A DNA stretch of 64,000 nucleotides from Manis javanica (GCF_040802235.1 NC_133165.1:18385623-18449622); one strand, 5' to 3'; counted from the first letter of the stretch, positions 1 through 12,010 are shown. The notes: a model not told the origin generated them from the letters alone. Program-made: numbers and translations.

Positions 1-189
1 TTTCTCTAGAAGATTTTAATACCATAAAACTTGGCTAAATCCAACAAGTGAAGGCACGTCTGTACGATGGGGAAAGGGGCTGATACAAGAATCATCAACA
101 AGTCTTCATTTTAAAGATCAAGATCTAAAAATTCAGATGATGGCCAGGAAGATTATATACAAACACCAGTGCCTGGGCCACTCCTTCAG
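1..189. other. Unassigned window edge
   Basis: I see nothing recognisable here; it is ordinary A+T-rich sequence before the first L2 fragment. Confidence 0.4.
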
Positions 190-690
190 CCACGGAGGTT
201 ACTTTCAGCTCTTTTCTGAAACCAGTGTCCCCTTCATTGAAGGTCTACTCAAATGCTTCTTCTTGCCAACTCTTTCTTAGACCATCAGCCAGACTTTAAT
301 CTCTGCTTCCTCTATGTCCTCTGAGCAGCTATGCATGTACTACATTTCTGTATGTGCACATGTATCTTCATGTGGGGTGGGGGGGTGCAGGTTGGGGAGG
401 GTTAACACGAAGGTCCTTGAGTACTGGGTTCTAAGGCTGATGGTTGGTTTGGGCAGTTGGACATCTTCTCCTTTAGGAAGCTATTCGCCACCTCTCAAGT
501 CTGAGCTTATTATTCCTCCTTTGTGCTTCTCCAGGCACCTCATTTCTGTGTCTGCCATTGCATGTAATCACATCTCAGTAAGATGCCTGTTCACATATTG
601 GCTTTCCCAATTTCCCACTTCCTGTGGCTCCTATTCATCTTTATACCTGACACAGAGCACCCTCACACTTAATAGATGAATAGGAAATGA
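190..690 (+). repeat. L2 LINE 3' region, fragmented
   Basis: The wording follows the L2 3' end: a 'caaatgcttcttcttgcc' type segment, then 'cacagagcaccctcacactt' followed by 'aatagatgaatagg', which is the decayed L2 end. A G-rich stretch near 375-390 interrupts it. The 121-codon frame at 314-679 lies inside this relic and is not a gene. Assigned by eye to an ancient mammalian LINE; edges are rough. Confidence 0.55.
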
Positions 691-719
691 GTATCCCTTA
701 AATTTTCTCCTTCACCAAT

Positions 720-1020
720 GACTTTATAGCATGAGCCAGCCACTGTTCTAGCAGTGGAGTTTGTCAGCAATGACCAAAGTGGACCAATTCTTACCCTATG
801 GAACTTGCATTCTCTAATGGGAGGGAGACAGTCAACAAACAAAGTGGTAAATCTATAACGTGTCAGATCATACAGAGTGCTGTGGAGAAAAATGAATAGA
901 TAAATGAATGACTCAGTTTATGATTCAATGTTCCTCTAAAGATTATAAATTATTTCTAAATCACTTGTATACAGACAAATGCCTGGCACCTAAACTAAAG
1001 TGCTGGCTGACTAAATCAAT
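720..1020 (-). repeat. L2 LINE 3' region, inverted
   Basis: It reads as the reverse of the L2 3' end: a 'ccactgttctagcagtgg' type segment, then 'gaacttgcattctctaatgg', 'gagacagtcaacaaac' and 'gtgctgtggagaaaaatgaa'. It lies back-to-back with the plus-strand L2 at 190-690, so two separate L2 insertions or a rearranged one meet here. Confidence 0.6.
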
Positions 1021-2462
1021 GAATGAAGGAATCTCAATCATTCCTTTAAACATATGAGCATAAACAAAAACTTGTTTATAGATCCTAGATCTGTTGGAAA
1101 TAAAAATCCAAATGGAGATGGTCTACTTAGCCCAAACTTTATCTCAATGTGTATTTTCCCTGCATCTGTACCAGTGGTTCCAAATCAGTGTGCCACGTGT
1201 CCACTGCCAATTATTTTTCAGTATGAAAGAATTTCTGTTGAATATACATACCATTACCCAATGTCCTTGAAATAGAACTTTGAACATGCTATGTGGACTA
1301 TAGTAGAGGTAATATATATATATGATGGAACCAAATAAATACTCCTTCCTGGAGTATGTTTAAACATCATCTTGTGAGTACATTAGAGGGCAAGTTTCAA
1401 GATAACAAGTAGTTCTATTCAAATAGAGACACAAAGTAAAGAATAAGCACATTCATATGGTTTCTATAATTTGGCCATTGTAGACACTGCTATGGTGATG
1501 TCACTACAAATATTACTGATCTTATTATTGTTTGGACAATTTTAATCTTCAAGTACAATGGCAAAACTACTAGTACTTAAAAATGTCTCAAGTTCAAAAA
1601 ACAGTTTAAGAATCTTTTAGGTTGCACTTTTCTCCAATATTTTAAGAATTATCAAGAAGGTGCTTAGTAAATGAGGAAGTGTAGCTCACACAGTACGTTC
1701 TCTAGATTCCTGTGCACACCCATTACACACATGAGACCATGGCTTTTCACAGAAAGCAGATGCCCACAACAGATGTTGTAGCAAAGAGAAGATATGAGAC
1801 AGAGGAGGTATGAGGTGGTAGTAAGCTGACAATAAGTACATGACACAGATTCCTGGACTTTAAAGAGAATAATAATGTAATAAAGCAAAAATGTATCCAC
1901 TCTTATGGCTAGGAAGATGTATAAAGAGAAATTCTAAAACATTACCCTCTGCTTTCAAACAAAGCAGGGGAAACAATTCCCCATTATTCTTGCAATAAGA
2001 TGACGTTAATGACGTTTGGCAATTCACAGAAATCATTCAAAGATTCTTTTATAATTAATGCATTTAATTAAGATAAGACATTAATTTCTCTCATATGACT
2101 TAGCTATGCTGTTTTTCAATTAATGATCAATTGTTAAAAGAATCCCTGCAGACAAGAAACACTATGTTCTGTGCTCTAGTGCACAAATAAGATGGCTGAT
2201 GCATGAAAGCACACCACAAAGGTCACTTTATGATGCATCAAATAGTGTCGGTTGAAAACTTTTGACTTGTTAATTAAAATGTCAATCAATTCAAAAATTT
2301 TCTATGACAGTAGTCAAATAAGAAAATTAGGAAATACTATATAAAAGCATGACTCTGCCATATCACAGCACAAAAAATAATTCCCTTCACTGAAATCACA
2401 GCTGACACACTTCAGTTTCTTAATAGAACATAGAACACTGTGAAATATATACAATATACTTA
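1021..2462. other. Unassigned A+T-rich tract
   Basis: No gene or confidently named repeat. There is a short (TA) run near 1311-1322. The open frames at 1054-1275 and 1664-1900 have no recognisable domain, and nothing around them suggests coding sequence. Confidence 0.5.
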
Positions 2463-2478
2463 AAATAAATCACTGACT
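2463..2478 (+). repeat. TSD, left copy, of the 2479-3015 retroposon
   Basis: The 16-bp sequence aaataaatcactgact is repeated perfectly at 3016-3031. It sits in a 'ctt/aaaataaatc' context, a good match to the L1 endonuclease site TT/AAAA. Confidence 0.9.
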
Positions 2479-2626
2479 TCTGCATCCGTGGATGTTTTGC
2501 TGCCCTTGTCTAGCTTGGATTAATACTTAGTCCATAGGCACACACCTGATCATCTACATTTGCCCTCTTACAGCACTAAACTATGTTTTCTACCTTTATC
2601 TTGCATCTACCTACCACTTCAGCATT

Positions 2627-2658
2627 TTATTAAAAATAAAAATAATAATAATAATAAA
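2627..2658 (+). repeat. (AAT)n/A-rich internal tract
   Basis: The run 'taaaaataaaaataataat...' divides the retroposon into two halves. It looks like a remnant poly(A) tail, which is why the element is described as composite. Confidence 0.8.
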
Positions 2659-2787
2659 GGGAGAAATGTGGGATCAACATATAAATCAAGTATAAAAATC
2701 AAATGAATATTCATATTTGACCTGATTGTTTATAGTTCATAATGCGTGATCAAAACCGAAAGTTTCTGTGATGAATGCCCTTGTACT

Positions 2788-2863
2788 GTTCACCATGTAA
2801 GAATTTATTCACTATGTAAGAATTCGTTCACCATGTAAGAACCTGTTCATTATGCTTCAGAAG
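2788..2863 (+). repeat. 19-bp tandem repeat, 4 units
   Basis: Units begin at 2788, 2807, 2826 and 2845. The first three follow gttcaccatgtaagaa plus three variable bases; the fourth is diverged (gttcattatgcttcagaag). It is internal to the retroposon, like a small VNTR. Confidence 0.85.
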
Positions 2864-3015
2864 ACTGGAGACTGACGAGAATTAGGCTTGAGATGGATTA
2901 ATGATTGTACATTGAGCATTGACCCCCCTATACTGAATTTTATTGTTGTTAACAACCATTTGATAAATAAATATGAGAGATGCCCTCTCAAAAAATAAAA
3001 AAATAAAAAATAAAT

Positions 3016-3031
3016 AAATAAATCACTGACT
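3016..3031 (+). repeat. TSD, right copy, of the 2479-3015 retroposon
   Basis: Perfect second copy of aaataaatcactgact directly after the A-rich tail. Confidence 0.9.
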
Positions 3032-3059
3032 GAACTTTTGAATTAGGTATTTGGGAGAT

Positions 3060-3280
3060 ATGTATGGGCCAGCACTCAGCACAGATTCTGGAATCTGACA
3101 GCCTAGATTAAATCCAAAGGACGTAGTTACCAGCTATGAAACCGTGAGCAAGTTTGCATGTCTCGTTTCCTTTCATTTAAAATGGGGATAGTAATAGTGT
3201 CTACATCATGGAGATGAATAGGAGGGTTGAATAAATTAATATTTATAAAGTGCTTAGGATAGTCTAGAACACAGTAGTTC
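3060..3280 (+). repeat. MIR SINE
   Basis: The MIR core and 3' part are readable: 'gattctggaatctgacagcc', then 'ttaaaatggggatagtaata', then 'ataaagtgcttaggatag'. It is old, with many substitutions. Confidence 0.75.
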
Positions 3281-3525
3281 TATATATCTATATGAATAAA
3301 AATGATTTAAAACACATACACCCTTGAAAAATATATTTTTGTCAATATTGAGAATTGCTTTGATATATAGTCTTGAGCCATAAAATGTTGTAATTTTACT
3401 GATCATAGGGATGTTTACTGCCTAAAATGCTAATGAATACTTAATATTTTCAATTGCAAGTGTAACAAATAAGTTTTTACATTTTGGTGATGGTTTAAAT
3501 ATGTGGGGTAAATGGCAGAATTTCC

Positions 3526-3845
3526 ACTTACCAATGGATGTTTATGACAGCTGAGCCTTGCAGCCTCTGGCGCAAGAGGTGGAGAGAAAATGGCCATTGT
3601 CTCCTCCCCTCCGTTCCTGATACCTAATTGGTCTGGTGCCACCAAGGCCCCACCCAGAGAGTTCCTCCCAAAAGGGGCAGGCGTGGAAGTAAAGCACCCA
3701 CCAGGGCTGCAGCAGGCCGGGGAGGCAGAGGGCAGCGCCCCAGGAGCTGCAGCAGGAGAAGGAGCGTGAGGGCCAAGACGAATGCAGCTGCGGCTGGAAG
3801 AGACACACAGAACTGGGCCTGGCTAGCAAACTTGAGCAACTATAG
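3526..3845 (-). promoter_or_regulatory. G+C-rich CpG-bearing block, possible minus-strand promoter/first exon
   Basis: About 300 bp of roughly 60% G+C with around eight CpGs stands out against A+T-rich flanks. On the minus strand it carries a CCAAT motif (about 3627-3631) and, at its end, CATCCATTG/GTAAGTGG, a strong splice-donor match (GTAAGT is the complement of 3526-3531). That is the layout of a promoter plus first exon, but it is an inference: no acceptor, TATA box or conserved peptide was found, and short frames run on both strands. It could instead be an unrecognised retroelement fragment. Confidence 0.3.
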
Positions 3846-5149
3846 GAAATAACCTACCTTTCCCCCAAACTACCCTTTCCTTGACTTATTTCAGTTTCAT
3901 GAGTTTCACAGAGGACTTGCCCTGGGTGGGAAACCCCCTTGCCCCGGAGCTACAAAATATTACAAACTCTATGGTCAATTTTTTTCTCACAGTATTAATA
4001 ATCTCCCAAAGCCAAACATGGATAGAGTTGGTTTATTTTACATATTGAAGCCATTACGCATCCCTGAATGTTTATAAACTGCTGAATATATTTTACAAAA
4101 TAATTTTTGTAATGAAGACAGAATAAAAAGGACAAGAGGATAACTTTTAAATAACTATTAACACAAAACTCTCTTATAAACATCTCAGGAGAAAATTTTA
4201 TCCACATTTATCTTCCCAACTTAAATTACATTTCTCATCTTATATAACCATTCTTCTCATTTAGAAGAAAAAATTGTGCTTAAAAAAGTATTTGCTAGGA
4301 TTATAATATGAATATCACCACTTATAAATTTTATACATGCATGATTTATTTTCTCATGTTTTTCTTTTAGACCTTTGTTGTCCTAGTAAATTTCATCCAT
4401 CCTATAGATTATTTTTTAGTTACTTCTAAAATCTTAGAATATACAAGAATAGAATATGGAATTCTCCTCATTAACATAAACACAGAATATTTTTAAGGCA
4501 ATTCCAAAATGGAAAAATGATGACATCTACTCCTAAGTTTCACACCATGAGTTTGATGTTTTACATAATAAAACATTTTTTTGTGCTTATGGATGCAAAA
4601 CTAGTCATCAGTTATAGATAAAGTAGATGCAAGCAAAAGAACATCTCTTCTTCAATATTTTTCACAACCATCATAATCATACTAGTTCTAGTCCCAAATC
4701 AAGATTACCTTGCAGGTTGGTCCCTTCTAGTAATGTTTATGATACAGCAGAAATAGAACAAAGAAATTACGGCTCATGCTGCTTCACAAAATTTTTCAAA
4801 AATAATCTGTGTAAAAGCAACTAGCATACAATTGCAGATGCTCAATGTATGCTATTTAAAATTGAAGTGAACCAATCAAATCATAGAAATAGTAACACAT
4901 GCAATTATTGAAAAGGATATTAAATACATTATTATGCAGTATGAAAATGGAACCTCCTGTCATGAAAATAACCAGTGTTTACTACGGACCTGCTCTATAT
5001 CAAGTATCATTTAAGTTCTTTAACGGAATATTTCATTTTAAACTTCTCAAAAACACAAGTGATTCTTGTAAAACAACCTGAATTCATGAGATTTGCCAAG
5101 GTGGCTAGAAACAAGATTAAAATAAACTAAAAGAAGTGAGAAATGGAAG
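3846..5149. other. Unassigned A+T-rich tract
   Basis: No gene recognised. A short G+C-rich patch at about 3915-3950 follows the block at 3.5-3.8 kb. The 60-65 codon frames here have no domain. Confidence 0.5.
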
Positions 5150-5415
5150 CAGGAAAAAATACTTCATTTACATTAACAACAAATCTATTAAATACCTAGA
5201 AGTAAATTTAACAAGACAGACTAGGATTATATGAAGAAAACATCAGAATATTTTTGAAGGATATAGAATAATATCTAAACAATCAGAAACTCATTTTATA
5301 TTTGGGATGGGAAGATCTATCATGAAAATGTTATATATTCCAAAATAAATATATAAATTTAACACAATTCCAATTAGTATTCCAATAATATTGTTTTTCA
5401 CCTTACCTAAACATA
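5150..5415 (+). repeat. L1 ORF2 fragment, old
   Basis: The wording follows the L1 reverse-transcriptase C-terminal stretch: 'aaatacctagaagtaaattt', then 'gggatgggaagatctatcat', then 'cacaattccaattagtattc'. It is heavily mutated and has no open frame. Confidence 0.75.
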
Positions 5416-6344
5416 TCCTTACCCAAAAGAAAAAATGGCAAATGGAAATAATTATTTTGCAAACTCCTGCATCAATAAAATAATGTATAATTGAAATATT
5501 CTTTTACTTTGAACTTCATGTTTACAAGAACTAACTAGCACTTTAAAGATAACTGCTAAATTCTAACAATTATTTACTCTTTTCAACTTCAATCACAACA
5601 AATTTTACTTTGGGATCCAAATTGGTTTAGTTCCTCCTTTCAGTTTTTAAGTAAATTATTTAATATCTGGAAAGTGCTTTGAGTCTTTTGGATTTTATTT
5701 CTGGCATAGTATCAAGAACAATGTATAGTTTTCTTTGCTGAACATCTTTATGAGCATCATCAGAATTGTCAGTTTTTTAAAGAAAAAAATTGAGTATTTT
5801 AATTACTTTAATTTCTTCACTGAGACATAATATGCAGCAATTGAAGATTAGTCTTAGAAAAAGAAATGGTACTTTATATTAGGTATATATTGACTTTAAG
5901 CTTTAGCAATAAGTTTTAAGAAAATTAGTTTTTAAGAATCTAATGACTGGTGATTAAATCTTCAGAACATTTCATTCTGCTTGAGTAAAAAATATAGTGA
6001 AATTATTTCATATTCATGAGTATTATAGTTGTAATCTAAACTTAAGATATTAAATACAACTCTTAGGGACTCAGTGGAATGCAAAGAATAAATGCAAAGC
6101 ATTTAACATGTTGCATAGCATATCAAGAATAAAATTCAAGTACTAACTGAGTTTATTCTGATAGAAACATTTTTTTCTCTTCTCTCTAGAAAAAGCTTCA
6201 TTAAAATTAGTGATATTATGTGAAAGATAAGAGAAGACCAGTTGCAATGACATCTAACATTTCTACATGTTAAGTAGGCACAATGCTAGACATTAGTAAA
6301 GATTTAAAATTATGGGGTATGGATGTGTGTATGTCCAAAGATAT
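5416..6344. other. Unassigned A+T-rich tract
   Basis: No feature recognised other than general A+T richness. Confidence 0.5.
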
Positions 6345-6354
6345 ATTCAACTTA

Positions 6355-6386
<32 letters not shown>

Positions 6387-6565
6387 TTTACATTTATATA
6401 TATTACATTAATACATACTGCTTAATATATACATAATACAGGTTACTTTCCAGATATATATTATTTATATATATTACATAGTATAAAATTATATAAATAT
6501 ATTACACATTAATATTAATATATATTTATTTTATTAATTGTAATATATATCTTTATATAACAGGA
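6345..6565. repeat. (AT)n and degenerate AT-rich low-complexity tract
   Basis: A near-uninterrupted (TA)n run lies at about 6352-6386. It is followed by broken TATATA-rich sequence to about 6560. Confidence 0.9.
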
Positions 6566-7224
6566 AAAAAATCTTGGTATTTTGCTCATAAAAGACTCTT
6601 CATTACTAGTATAAGTGATGGACTTTGAGTTTCTTTTTTTTGAATTGCCAGTAAAGGTAACAGAGATAACAATAAACATTTGACAATGATAGATATAAAT
6701 GTATGGATAGTATAAGCTTACTAACTTTCATGAAAAAATGCATAAATGTCACCATTTTTATATTACTTAAACAGAGGAATAGTATGGTTAACCCCCAAGG
6801 TGTGTCTCTTAATGGAATGAGTAGGATATAAAAGAATTTTCTTGGTTTCCAACCCAGTCTCAATCCTTCCACAAAGCTCTAAACCATGCAGGCAAGATCA
6901 AGCTATAACTGTTCTCCCTTCTACATTCCACCCCATTACAGCCAATGATCAGAAATGGAGAAAGTAGTAATGATTTCTGGGTGCCCGCAATGTGCTGGAC
7001 AGCACTGGTTATCCAGCCAAACAGTACATTTTAGTATTCAGGAGGATGGACTAGTAAGGACTGGCCACATGACATCAGATGCTTTACCTTTCTGCATTCC
7101 AGTCTCTCCTATCTGTTAAGCAGAACTGTGTGGAGTTACTTTCTTTACGGTCAAAAATGGTCAGTGCTGACAATAAGGTTCCACCAAATAAAAGAGGGAA
7201 ACTGATTGCTCTTCATTGTTATGT
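6566..7224. other. Unassigned tract
   Basis: No named repeat or gene. The minus-strand 88-codon frame at 6606-6872 is hydrophobic from A+T-rich composition and has no recognisable family. Confidence 0.5.
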
Positions 7225-7400
7225 GTTGATATAACTATGTAAAGAGATGCTATCCATAGAACCTACTTAATGTCAGTATTATTATTATCTTCCTCACAAT
7301 GAGGGAAGCTGGTGTTTCCAGTCTCAGCCTTAGTATATGGTAGCTCCAGAATGAGAACTTGAATCTCTGACTCCAAAGTCATTACTATCTCCTCTGCATC
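7225..7400 (-). repeat. MIR SINE
   Basis: Reverse MIR: 'tattattattatcttcctca', then 'gaatgagaacttgaatctct', then 'gactccaaagtcattactat'. Strongly diverged. Confidence 0.6.
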
Positions 7401-8320
7401 ATACCCTCAGCCACAGGGTCTGAGATGCTGCTGAAAGTATCTAAGCTTTTTTCTTCAGAAAAATTAACATAATGCCAATCCTGCTTTCCAAGGACATTTT
7501 ATAAATTAAAGCACACAGATTTAATGCTATGAAATGGCCTTTGTTTCTTTTTTTTCCCCCCAAAATGGATTAGGTCCCTGGAGTAGCTATTTGCCAAATG
7601 GCACCCTAGTGTCCTGAAAGAGTTAAGGCAGCTTGTACATTTGCATAATTTACAACCAGGGAGTAGCTGGGGACTAGGAGAATCTGGTTCAGTAGGCCAG
7701 TTAGAGATTCATTAAAATTCATTCACTCTGTATGTTTTCCTGGTCATTACCAGAACCTGAAAACATCAAAAATTTGTTTCTATAAATAAAGTCGAAAATC
7801 ACGTAAAACTGACATGCTTATATCCATAACTGTAAACTCTTAAAATCACCCCATGTTTGGGGCTTTTACCTTAAACACAAAAACTTGTTCATATATTCAC
7901 ATTAGGCAGTTAATTGAACAGAATAGAAGTTGCTATGGAAACAGTGTGGTATGCCCTAGTACTTAGTGAGGAAATGAACACAACTAATTATCACCAAATG
8001 TATGATATTTCTGCTTTTGTACTCTATAGTTTTTAATGTACAATCTGTTTAATGAACAGCAAGTTGTTCACCCAGCATGCAGAAGGTGAATGAGGCCTAA
8101 AAATAGATGATTAAATCCTCAGGTGTTAATCTGCAAATTTTATTGAAATAAAGCAATAAAAGATTTGGCTTTTTCCCATATATCTTAGCAAGAATGGGAG
8201 GCTTATTATTGGTGCCTAAAACGTTAAATATAAGCAGTTAAAACAGTAAGAAAATATTGCCAAGGGAAACAAAATAAACATCTGGTTCTTCCCTCTCTTC
8301 ATTAAAATATTTCACACACA
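7401..8320. other. Unassigned tract
   Basis: No gene found. A pyrimidine run lies at about 7546-7561. No marked repeat. Confidence 0.5.
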
Positions 8321-8385
8321 CAACACAGTCAAAAGGCATGTACTGAGCACTTACTGTGGGCCAGGTACTGGGAGGGAATGGAGGG
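8321..8385 (-). repeat. L2/MIR 3' end fragment
   Basis: The segment 'tactgagcacttactgtggg' followed by 'ccaggtactggg' is the reverse of the common L2 or MIR 3' terminus. Too short to choose between them. Confidence 0.5.
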
Positions 8386-8904
8386 CTGGTCTGGAGGTGT
8401 ATGATTTTACTCTGTTACAAAGCCAACTCTATTAGGTTCCATGAAAGAGTTATAAAAAAGCATGCTATTGGGAACACAAACGATACAAAGATTAAATCTA
8501 GCCCAGAAGACTGAAGGAAACTGTTTTCAGCCAATATCTTGATGGATGGTGAAAATGCAAGGGGACTGAGTTGCACACAGCTGCCAGAAGTAATAATTTG
8601 CTAATCTGCAGGCATGGCCTGCCCACCGAATTCCTTCAGTTAGATGGCACCGACACTGAATCAGGGGTCTCCTTCACTGTGAGTGAGAGGAATCTGCAGT
8701 TGGATGGCTTCTGCTCACAGGCCTACTTGCCCAAGTATTTGAAGGAGAATCTGGCTGCAACTTCCTTATTCTAGCGTCAAAACCCCGGCCAATTGAGTCC
8801 TGGAGTCCAGTGTCCAGGTTCGAGACTGTTATTTTTCTCTCACCTTGTGTCCATAACCTCTTGTGCTAAATCTAAGGAAGCTTCTGCACCAACTAGTTCC
8901 ATAA
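8386..8904. other. Unassigned tract with a 67-codon frame
   Basis: The plus-strand frame 8571-8774 lies in moderately G+C-rich sequence. It has no domain I recognise and no start context or exon borders. It may be part of an unnamed old repeat that continues into the CpG cluster downstream. Confidence 0.4.
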
Positions 8905-8960
8905 CCACTGTCGCCGCGAGCCGGCCCCAAGACAGACTCCTGGCCTAAAGACGGGGTTAC
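8905..8960. other. Small CpG cluster
   Basis: About six CpGs fall within roughly 50 bp ('gtcgccgcgagccgg' onward) in an A+T-rich neighbourhood. No function is evident. Confidence 0.5.
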
Positions 8961-10264
8961 GCTGAATGGAAATGTGAAGGATACTGGATTTAGTGGTAGT
9001 GTGTTGTTTGCAACAACTTGTCAAACAATCATCCCTCGTGCAGCTTATATTCTCCTTTCTTCTCCCTAGCCTGCTTTTATCCTACTTTTGAAATGCTAGG
9101 CACTCCCAACCTGTCCCCAAAGTAGAGTAATAAGCAGGATGTCATTTTTAAGCAGAGAGGAGAGCTTTTAATTAATGTACAAAACATGAATATGCCATGC
9201 ATTTAAGACATACATAATGACAGTAAATAGGATATTACTACATAAATAGCACTGTGCTTGGAAAGATAGGTTGGTACCACAATACAAAGACCATTTAATG
9301 TTTTGGACTCTACTCTAGGGAAAAACTAGAGTAAAAGATCCAAGGAAAAGAGAGAGAAACAGAGAAGAACCCATATTTACCCACAACTTTACAAGTGAAA
9401 TTCCCAAGCTCCAAACACAACACACATTATTTAATCATTCATAGATGATCCTGATGTTGTCAGATCAGCTTCAAAATGTCAAACTAAGGGCCACGTAGCA
9501 CAATTACTCTTTAAAAACTACATTATTTTCTGCTCTATTTGTGTGATGCATACAGCAGTCTCAAAATTTCTATTTCACTTCACTTAGCACATGAAATGCA
9601 TAAATATTAATCAAGCTGCAATATTTATTGAATACTATGTCCAAAATAGTTGGAATCCTGCTACAAACTCTAGAGAAAGACACTATGTTTGGATGTGAAA
9701 GTAAGTGAGCCCTCACTTTTCACTACTTTATTATTTCCATGCCAGGATAAAACCGTTATTGTGTCTTACAGTATTAATCAACATCTTAAAAACTGTGTTA
9801 TAGTCATTCTTATGAACTCTTTTTAAATGATAAAATTATTTTCAAATAAGTAAGTTTTACTTAATATGTGCATTCAATTTTGTATCCTCAATATATTTGA
9901 GAACACAATTAAAGAACTTAAGATTCTAGGAAAAAATGCAAAAGATACGTTTAGGTTTTGGATTTCTGCAAAGTAACTTTCAAACAGGAAAAAACAGCTA
10001 GGGTATAACAAACATAGCAATGGTTTAACAATACAATAATTGAAAAAAACGTGTCTCTTGCCAATACCGTGTTCCTTCTCTCAGGTTACAGATCTAAAAC
10101 ATGTTGTTAGGCATGAATAATCTGTTATAATTTAATTTTTTACTTATGAATGTATCTATTGAGTTTTGCTTATTTCTGAAACTTCCTTTTTAAAATTCAA
10201 GTCACTACATATTTGTCTTTAATAGCAATTATATTAATAGATAATAAAAAGAATTAACACTTAT
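8961..10264. other. Unassigned A+T-rich tract
   Basis: Nothing recognised beyond base composition. Confidence 0.5.
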
Positions 10265-10470
10265 TAAGAATTCAATATGTGCCAGGCATTGCTCAGAACA
10301 TTTTATACATAGTAAGCCATTAAATCTGCACTCTAAATTTCTAATTACTTCTCATTTACAGATGAGGGAAAGGAGGGTAACTCATTCCTTTAAAGTTGCA
10401 AAGCTCATTAGTGGTGATGTCAGCATTTAAACCCAGGCATTGCAGAGAATTCTAGAATTCTCACTCTTAA
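10265..10470 (-). repeat. MIR SINE
   Basis: A clear reverse MIR: 'gtgccaggcattgctcagaa', 'ttctcatttacagatgaggg', and 'catttaaacccaggcattgc'. Confidence 0.85.
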
Positions 10471-10799
10471 CAATTTGCTATTATTTATACTTACTCTCTC
10501 CATAAAATACTTCTTATATGCATTTTTAAACTTCATCCCATGTACTACTTTACTACAAACTATGAAAAACCATGACCAAAGGTTGGAAAAGTCTCCAGTC
10601 TAGAATAAGCCACGATAACATCTGTGAGAATTAGGGATGAATGCCTTGAATAGTACTGCAAGATTTGAAAGGGCTTGCAGAAGTTAAATCGGATGTCAAT
10701 TTTAATTTTGCAATAAAATTAAAATTGTTTCTAATTTCTCAAATTATTTGTTTCTCAAATGAACGTCCCATAAATTGAGGGTATTTCATCCTTGATTCT
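10471..10799. other. Unassigned tract
   Basis: No feature recognised. Confidence 0.5.
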
Positions 10800-11250
10800 T
10801 CTCTTTCCCTCCCCGCCTACATTTTGCCCATCAGCATAGCCTGTAAACTCTCCCATGTCTGGAACTGGCCGCCTCTCTAGCTTTATGTATACAGCTTCCC
10901 CCTTGGGCCCAGGTCTACTCACCAATTATGCTCAGATTTTTACTAATCACTCTGAATTGCTCTCTCCCCACCCATTCACATGCTGTCACCTGCCCTTTCT
11001 TGATTCCTATTCAAAATGTCACCTCTTCCGACAGTCCACCTTGCTAGCCCATTTAAATTAGCACTTTCTGTCCTTTCTGTCCATTTGCCCTGCTTTCCTA
11101 GTGCTTACTGCACTCCCCGACATGACTTACTTTCTGTCCTCCCTACTCTTATGTACGTTCTCTTAGGACACTGCTTTACGCTCACCTCCTTGAGCAGTGC
11201 CTGACACACACTGGATGCTGAAGAAACATGTGGAAAGAATGGATGGACTT
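10800..11250 (+). repeat. L2 LINE 3' end
   Basis: L2 wording runs through 'aaaatgtcacctcttccgac' and 'gacactgctttacgctcacc' to 'gagcagtgcctgacacacac' and the decayed terminus 'gaaagaatggatgg'. The overlapping 62-68 codon frames are in this relic. Confidence 0.8.
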
Positions 11251-11764
11251 AGATACAGAATTTCTTCTTACAATAATTTACTACTATAATAGGCAAGGAA
11301 TCTAGTCCTTTGCCATTTTATTTTCCTTGAGGAGATTGATTCTTAAGCTCATGACCTTAGTTTTTTTTATAGACACTTTTATCTATAATTCTCCCTGGGT
11401 AAATGCTGTCAATAACTTAAACTGAAATGTCTGTCTTTATGTTACTGATAGGAATTATCTTCCTGATTCTCTTACAGCAGAAAGCTCAAGGAAAATCGCA
11501 GCAGTTGAGTGTTCTGTAAGGCCAGAGCAAGTAAATAAAAGCACCTTTATCTCAGGGAATGCTGTGCAGTAGTAAAGCTGACTCCTCTGGGGTTTCTTAT
11601 TCCTGACCAGGCTCCCTCTTAGATCGCATGCCTCCAAGCTCCCACTGGCACTGCTGCACATTCACTTAAAGGTGGTGCTTGCACTTGGGATCAGGAACTC
11701 TCTGTTGTGCAGACCTCCCATAATGGAGGATGTCTCACTTTCCAGACTGTCACCAACTCAATAT
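11251..11764. other. Unassigned tract
   Basis: No gene. The minus-strand frame at 11455-11661 has no recognisable domain. Confidence 0.5.
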
Positions 11765-11835
11765 CAGAGGCATCCCCAAGCATCGTAACTACTAAAAATG
11801 TCTCCAAACATTTCCATGCCTCTGGTTAGGAGCCC
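11765..11835 (+). repeat. MER20-like fragment
   Basis: The segment 'gtaactactaaaaatgtctc' followed by 'caaacatttccatgcctctg' resembles the central part of the hAT-Charlie MITE MER20. It is short and diverged. Confidence 0.5.
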
Positions 11836-12010
11836 ATGATGGCCTACCAAGCCCTTGAGGTTCACTCTCGCTCTTCTGTAATACTCTCCTCCCAGGCCGC
11901 CTTAATTTCCTGTTTGCTCATGACCCATTGAATATGTTATCATCCGATCAACCTCCTGAAGCACATCTCTTATCAAGATAACGCCCTGGCACTCTGGTGT
12001 CTAAGAGACA
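11836..12010 (+). repeat. Possible L2 fragment
   Basis: The segment 'gatggcctaccaagcccttg' with the C/T-rich text after it resembles the L2 region upstream of its 3' end. Identification is weak. Confidence 0.35.

Larger units (their letters stand above)
2479..3015 (+). mobile_element. Bipartite A-tailed retroposon with 16-bp TSD
   Basis: A 537-bp insertion bounded by a perfect 16-bp TSD and ending in an A-rich tail (about 2987-3015), so it was placed by L1-type target-primed reverse transcription. It has two parts. The left part (about 2479-2660) ends in its own A-rich (aataat)n stretch at about 2627-2658. The right part (about 2661-2990) carries four 19-bp tandem units and a 'gataaataaatatgaga' segment with an AATAAA-like motif shortly before the tail. 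No coding frame. It does not match the 3' end of the full-length L1 at 48.5-55.1 kb. It could be the 3' UTR of a different, lineage-specific L1, a non-autonomous passenger, or a processed transcript. I believe related copies are common in one mammalian lineage, but that is from memory. Confidence 0.85.

Noticed and set aside
8790-8840. 'aggttcgaga' as a tRNA/SINE B box
   Set aside because: No A box at the right spacing and no acceptor-stem pairing.
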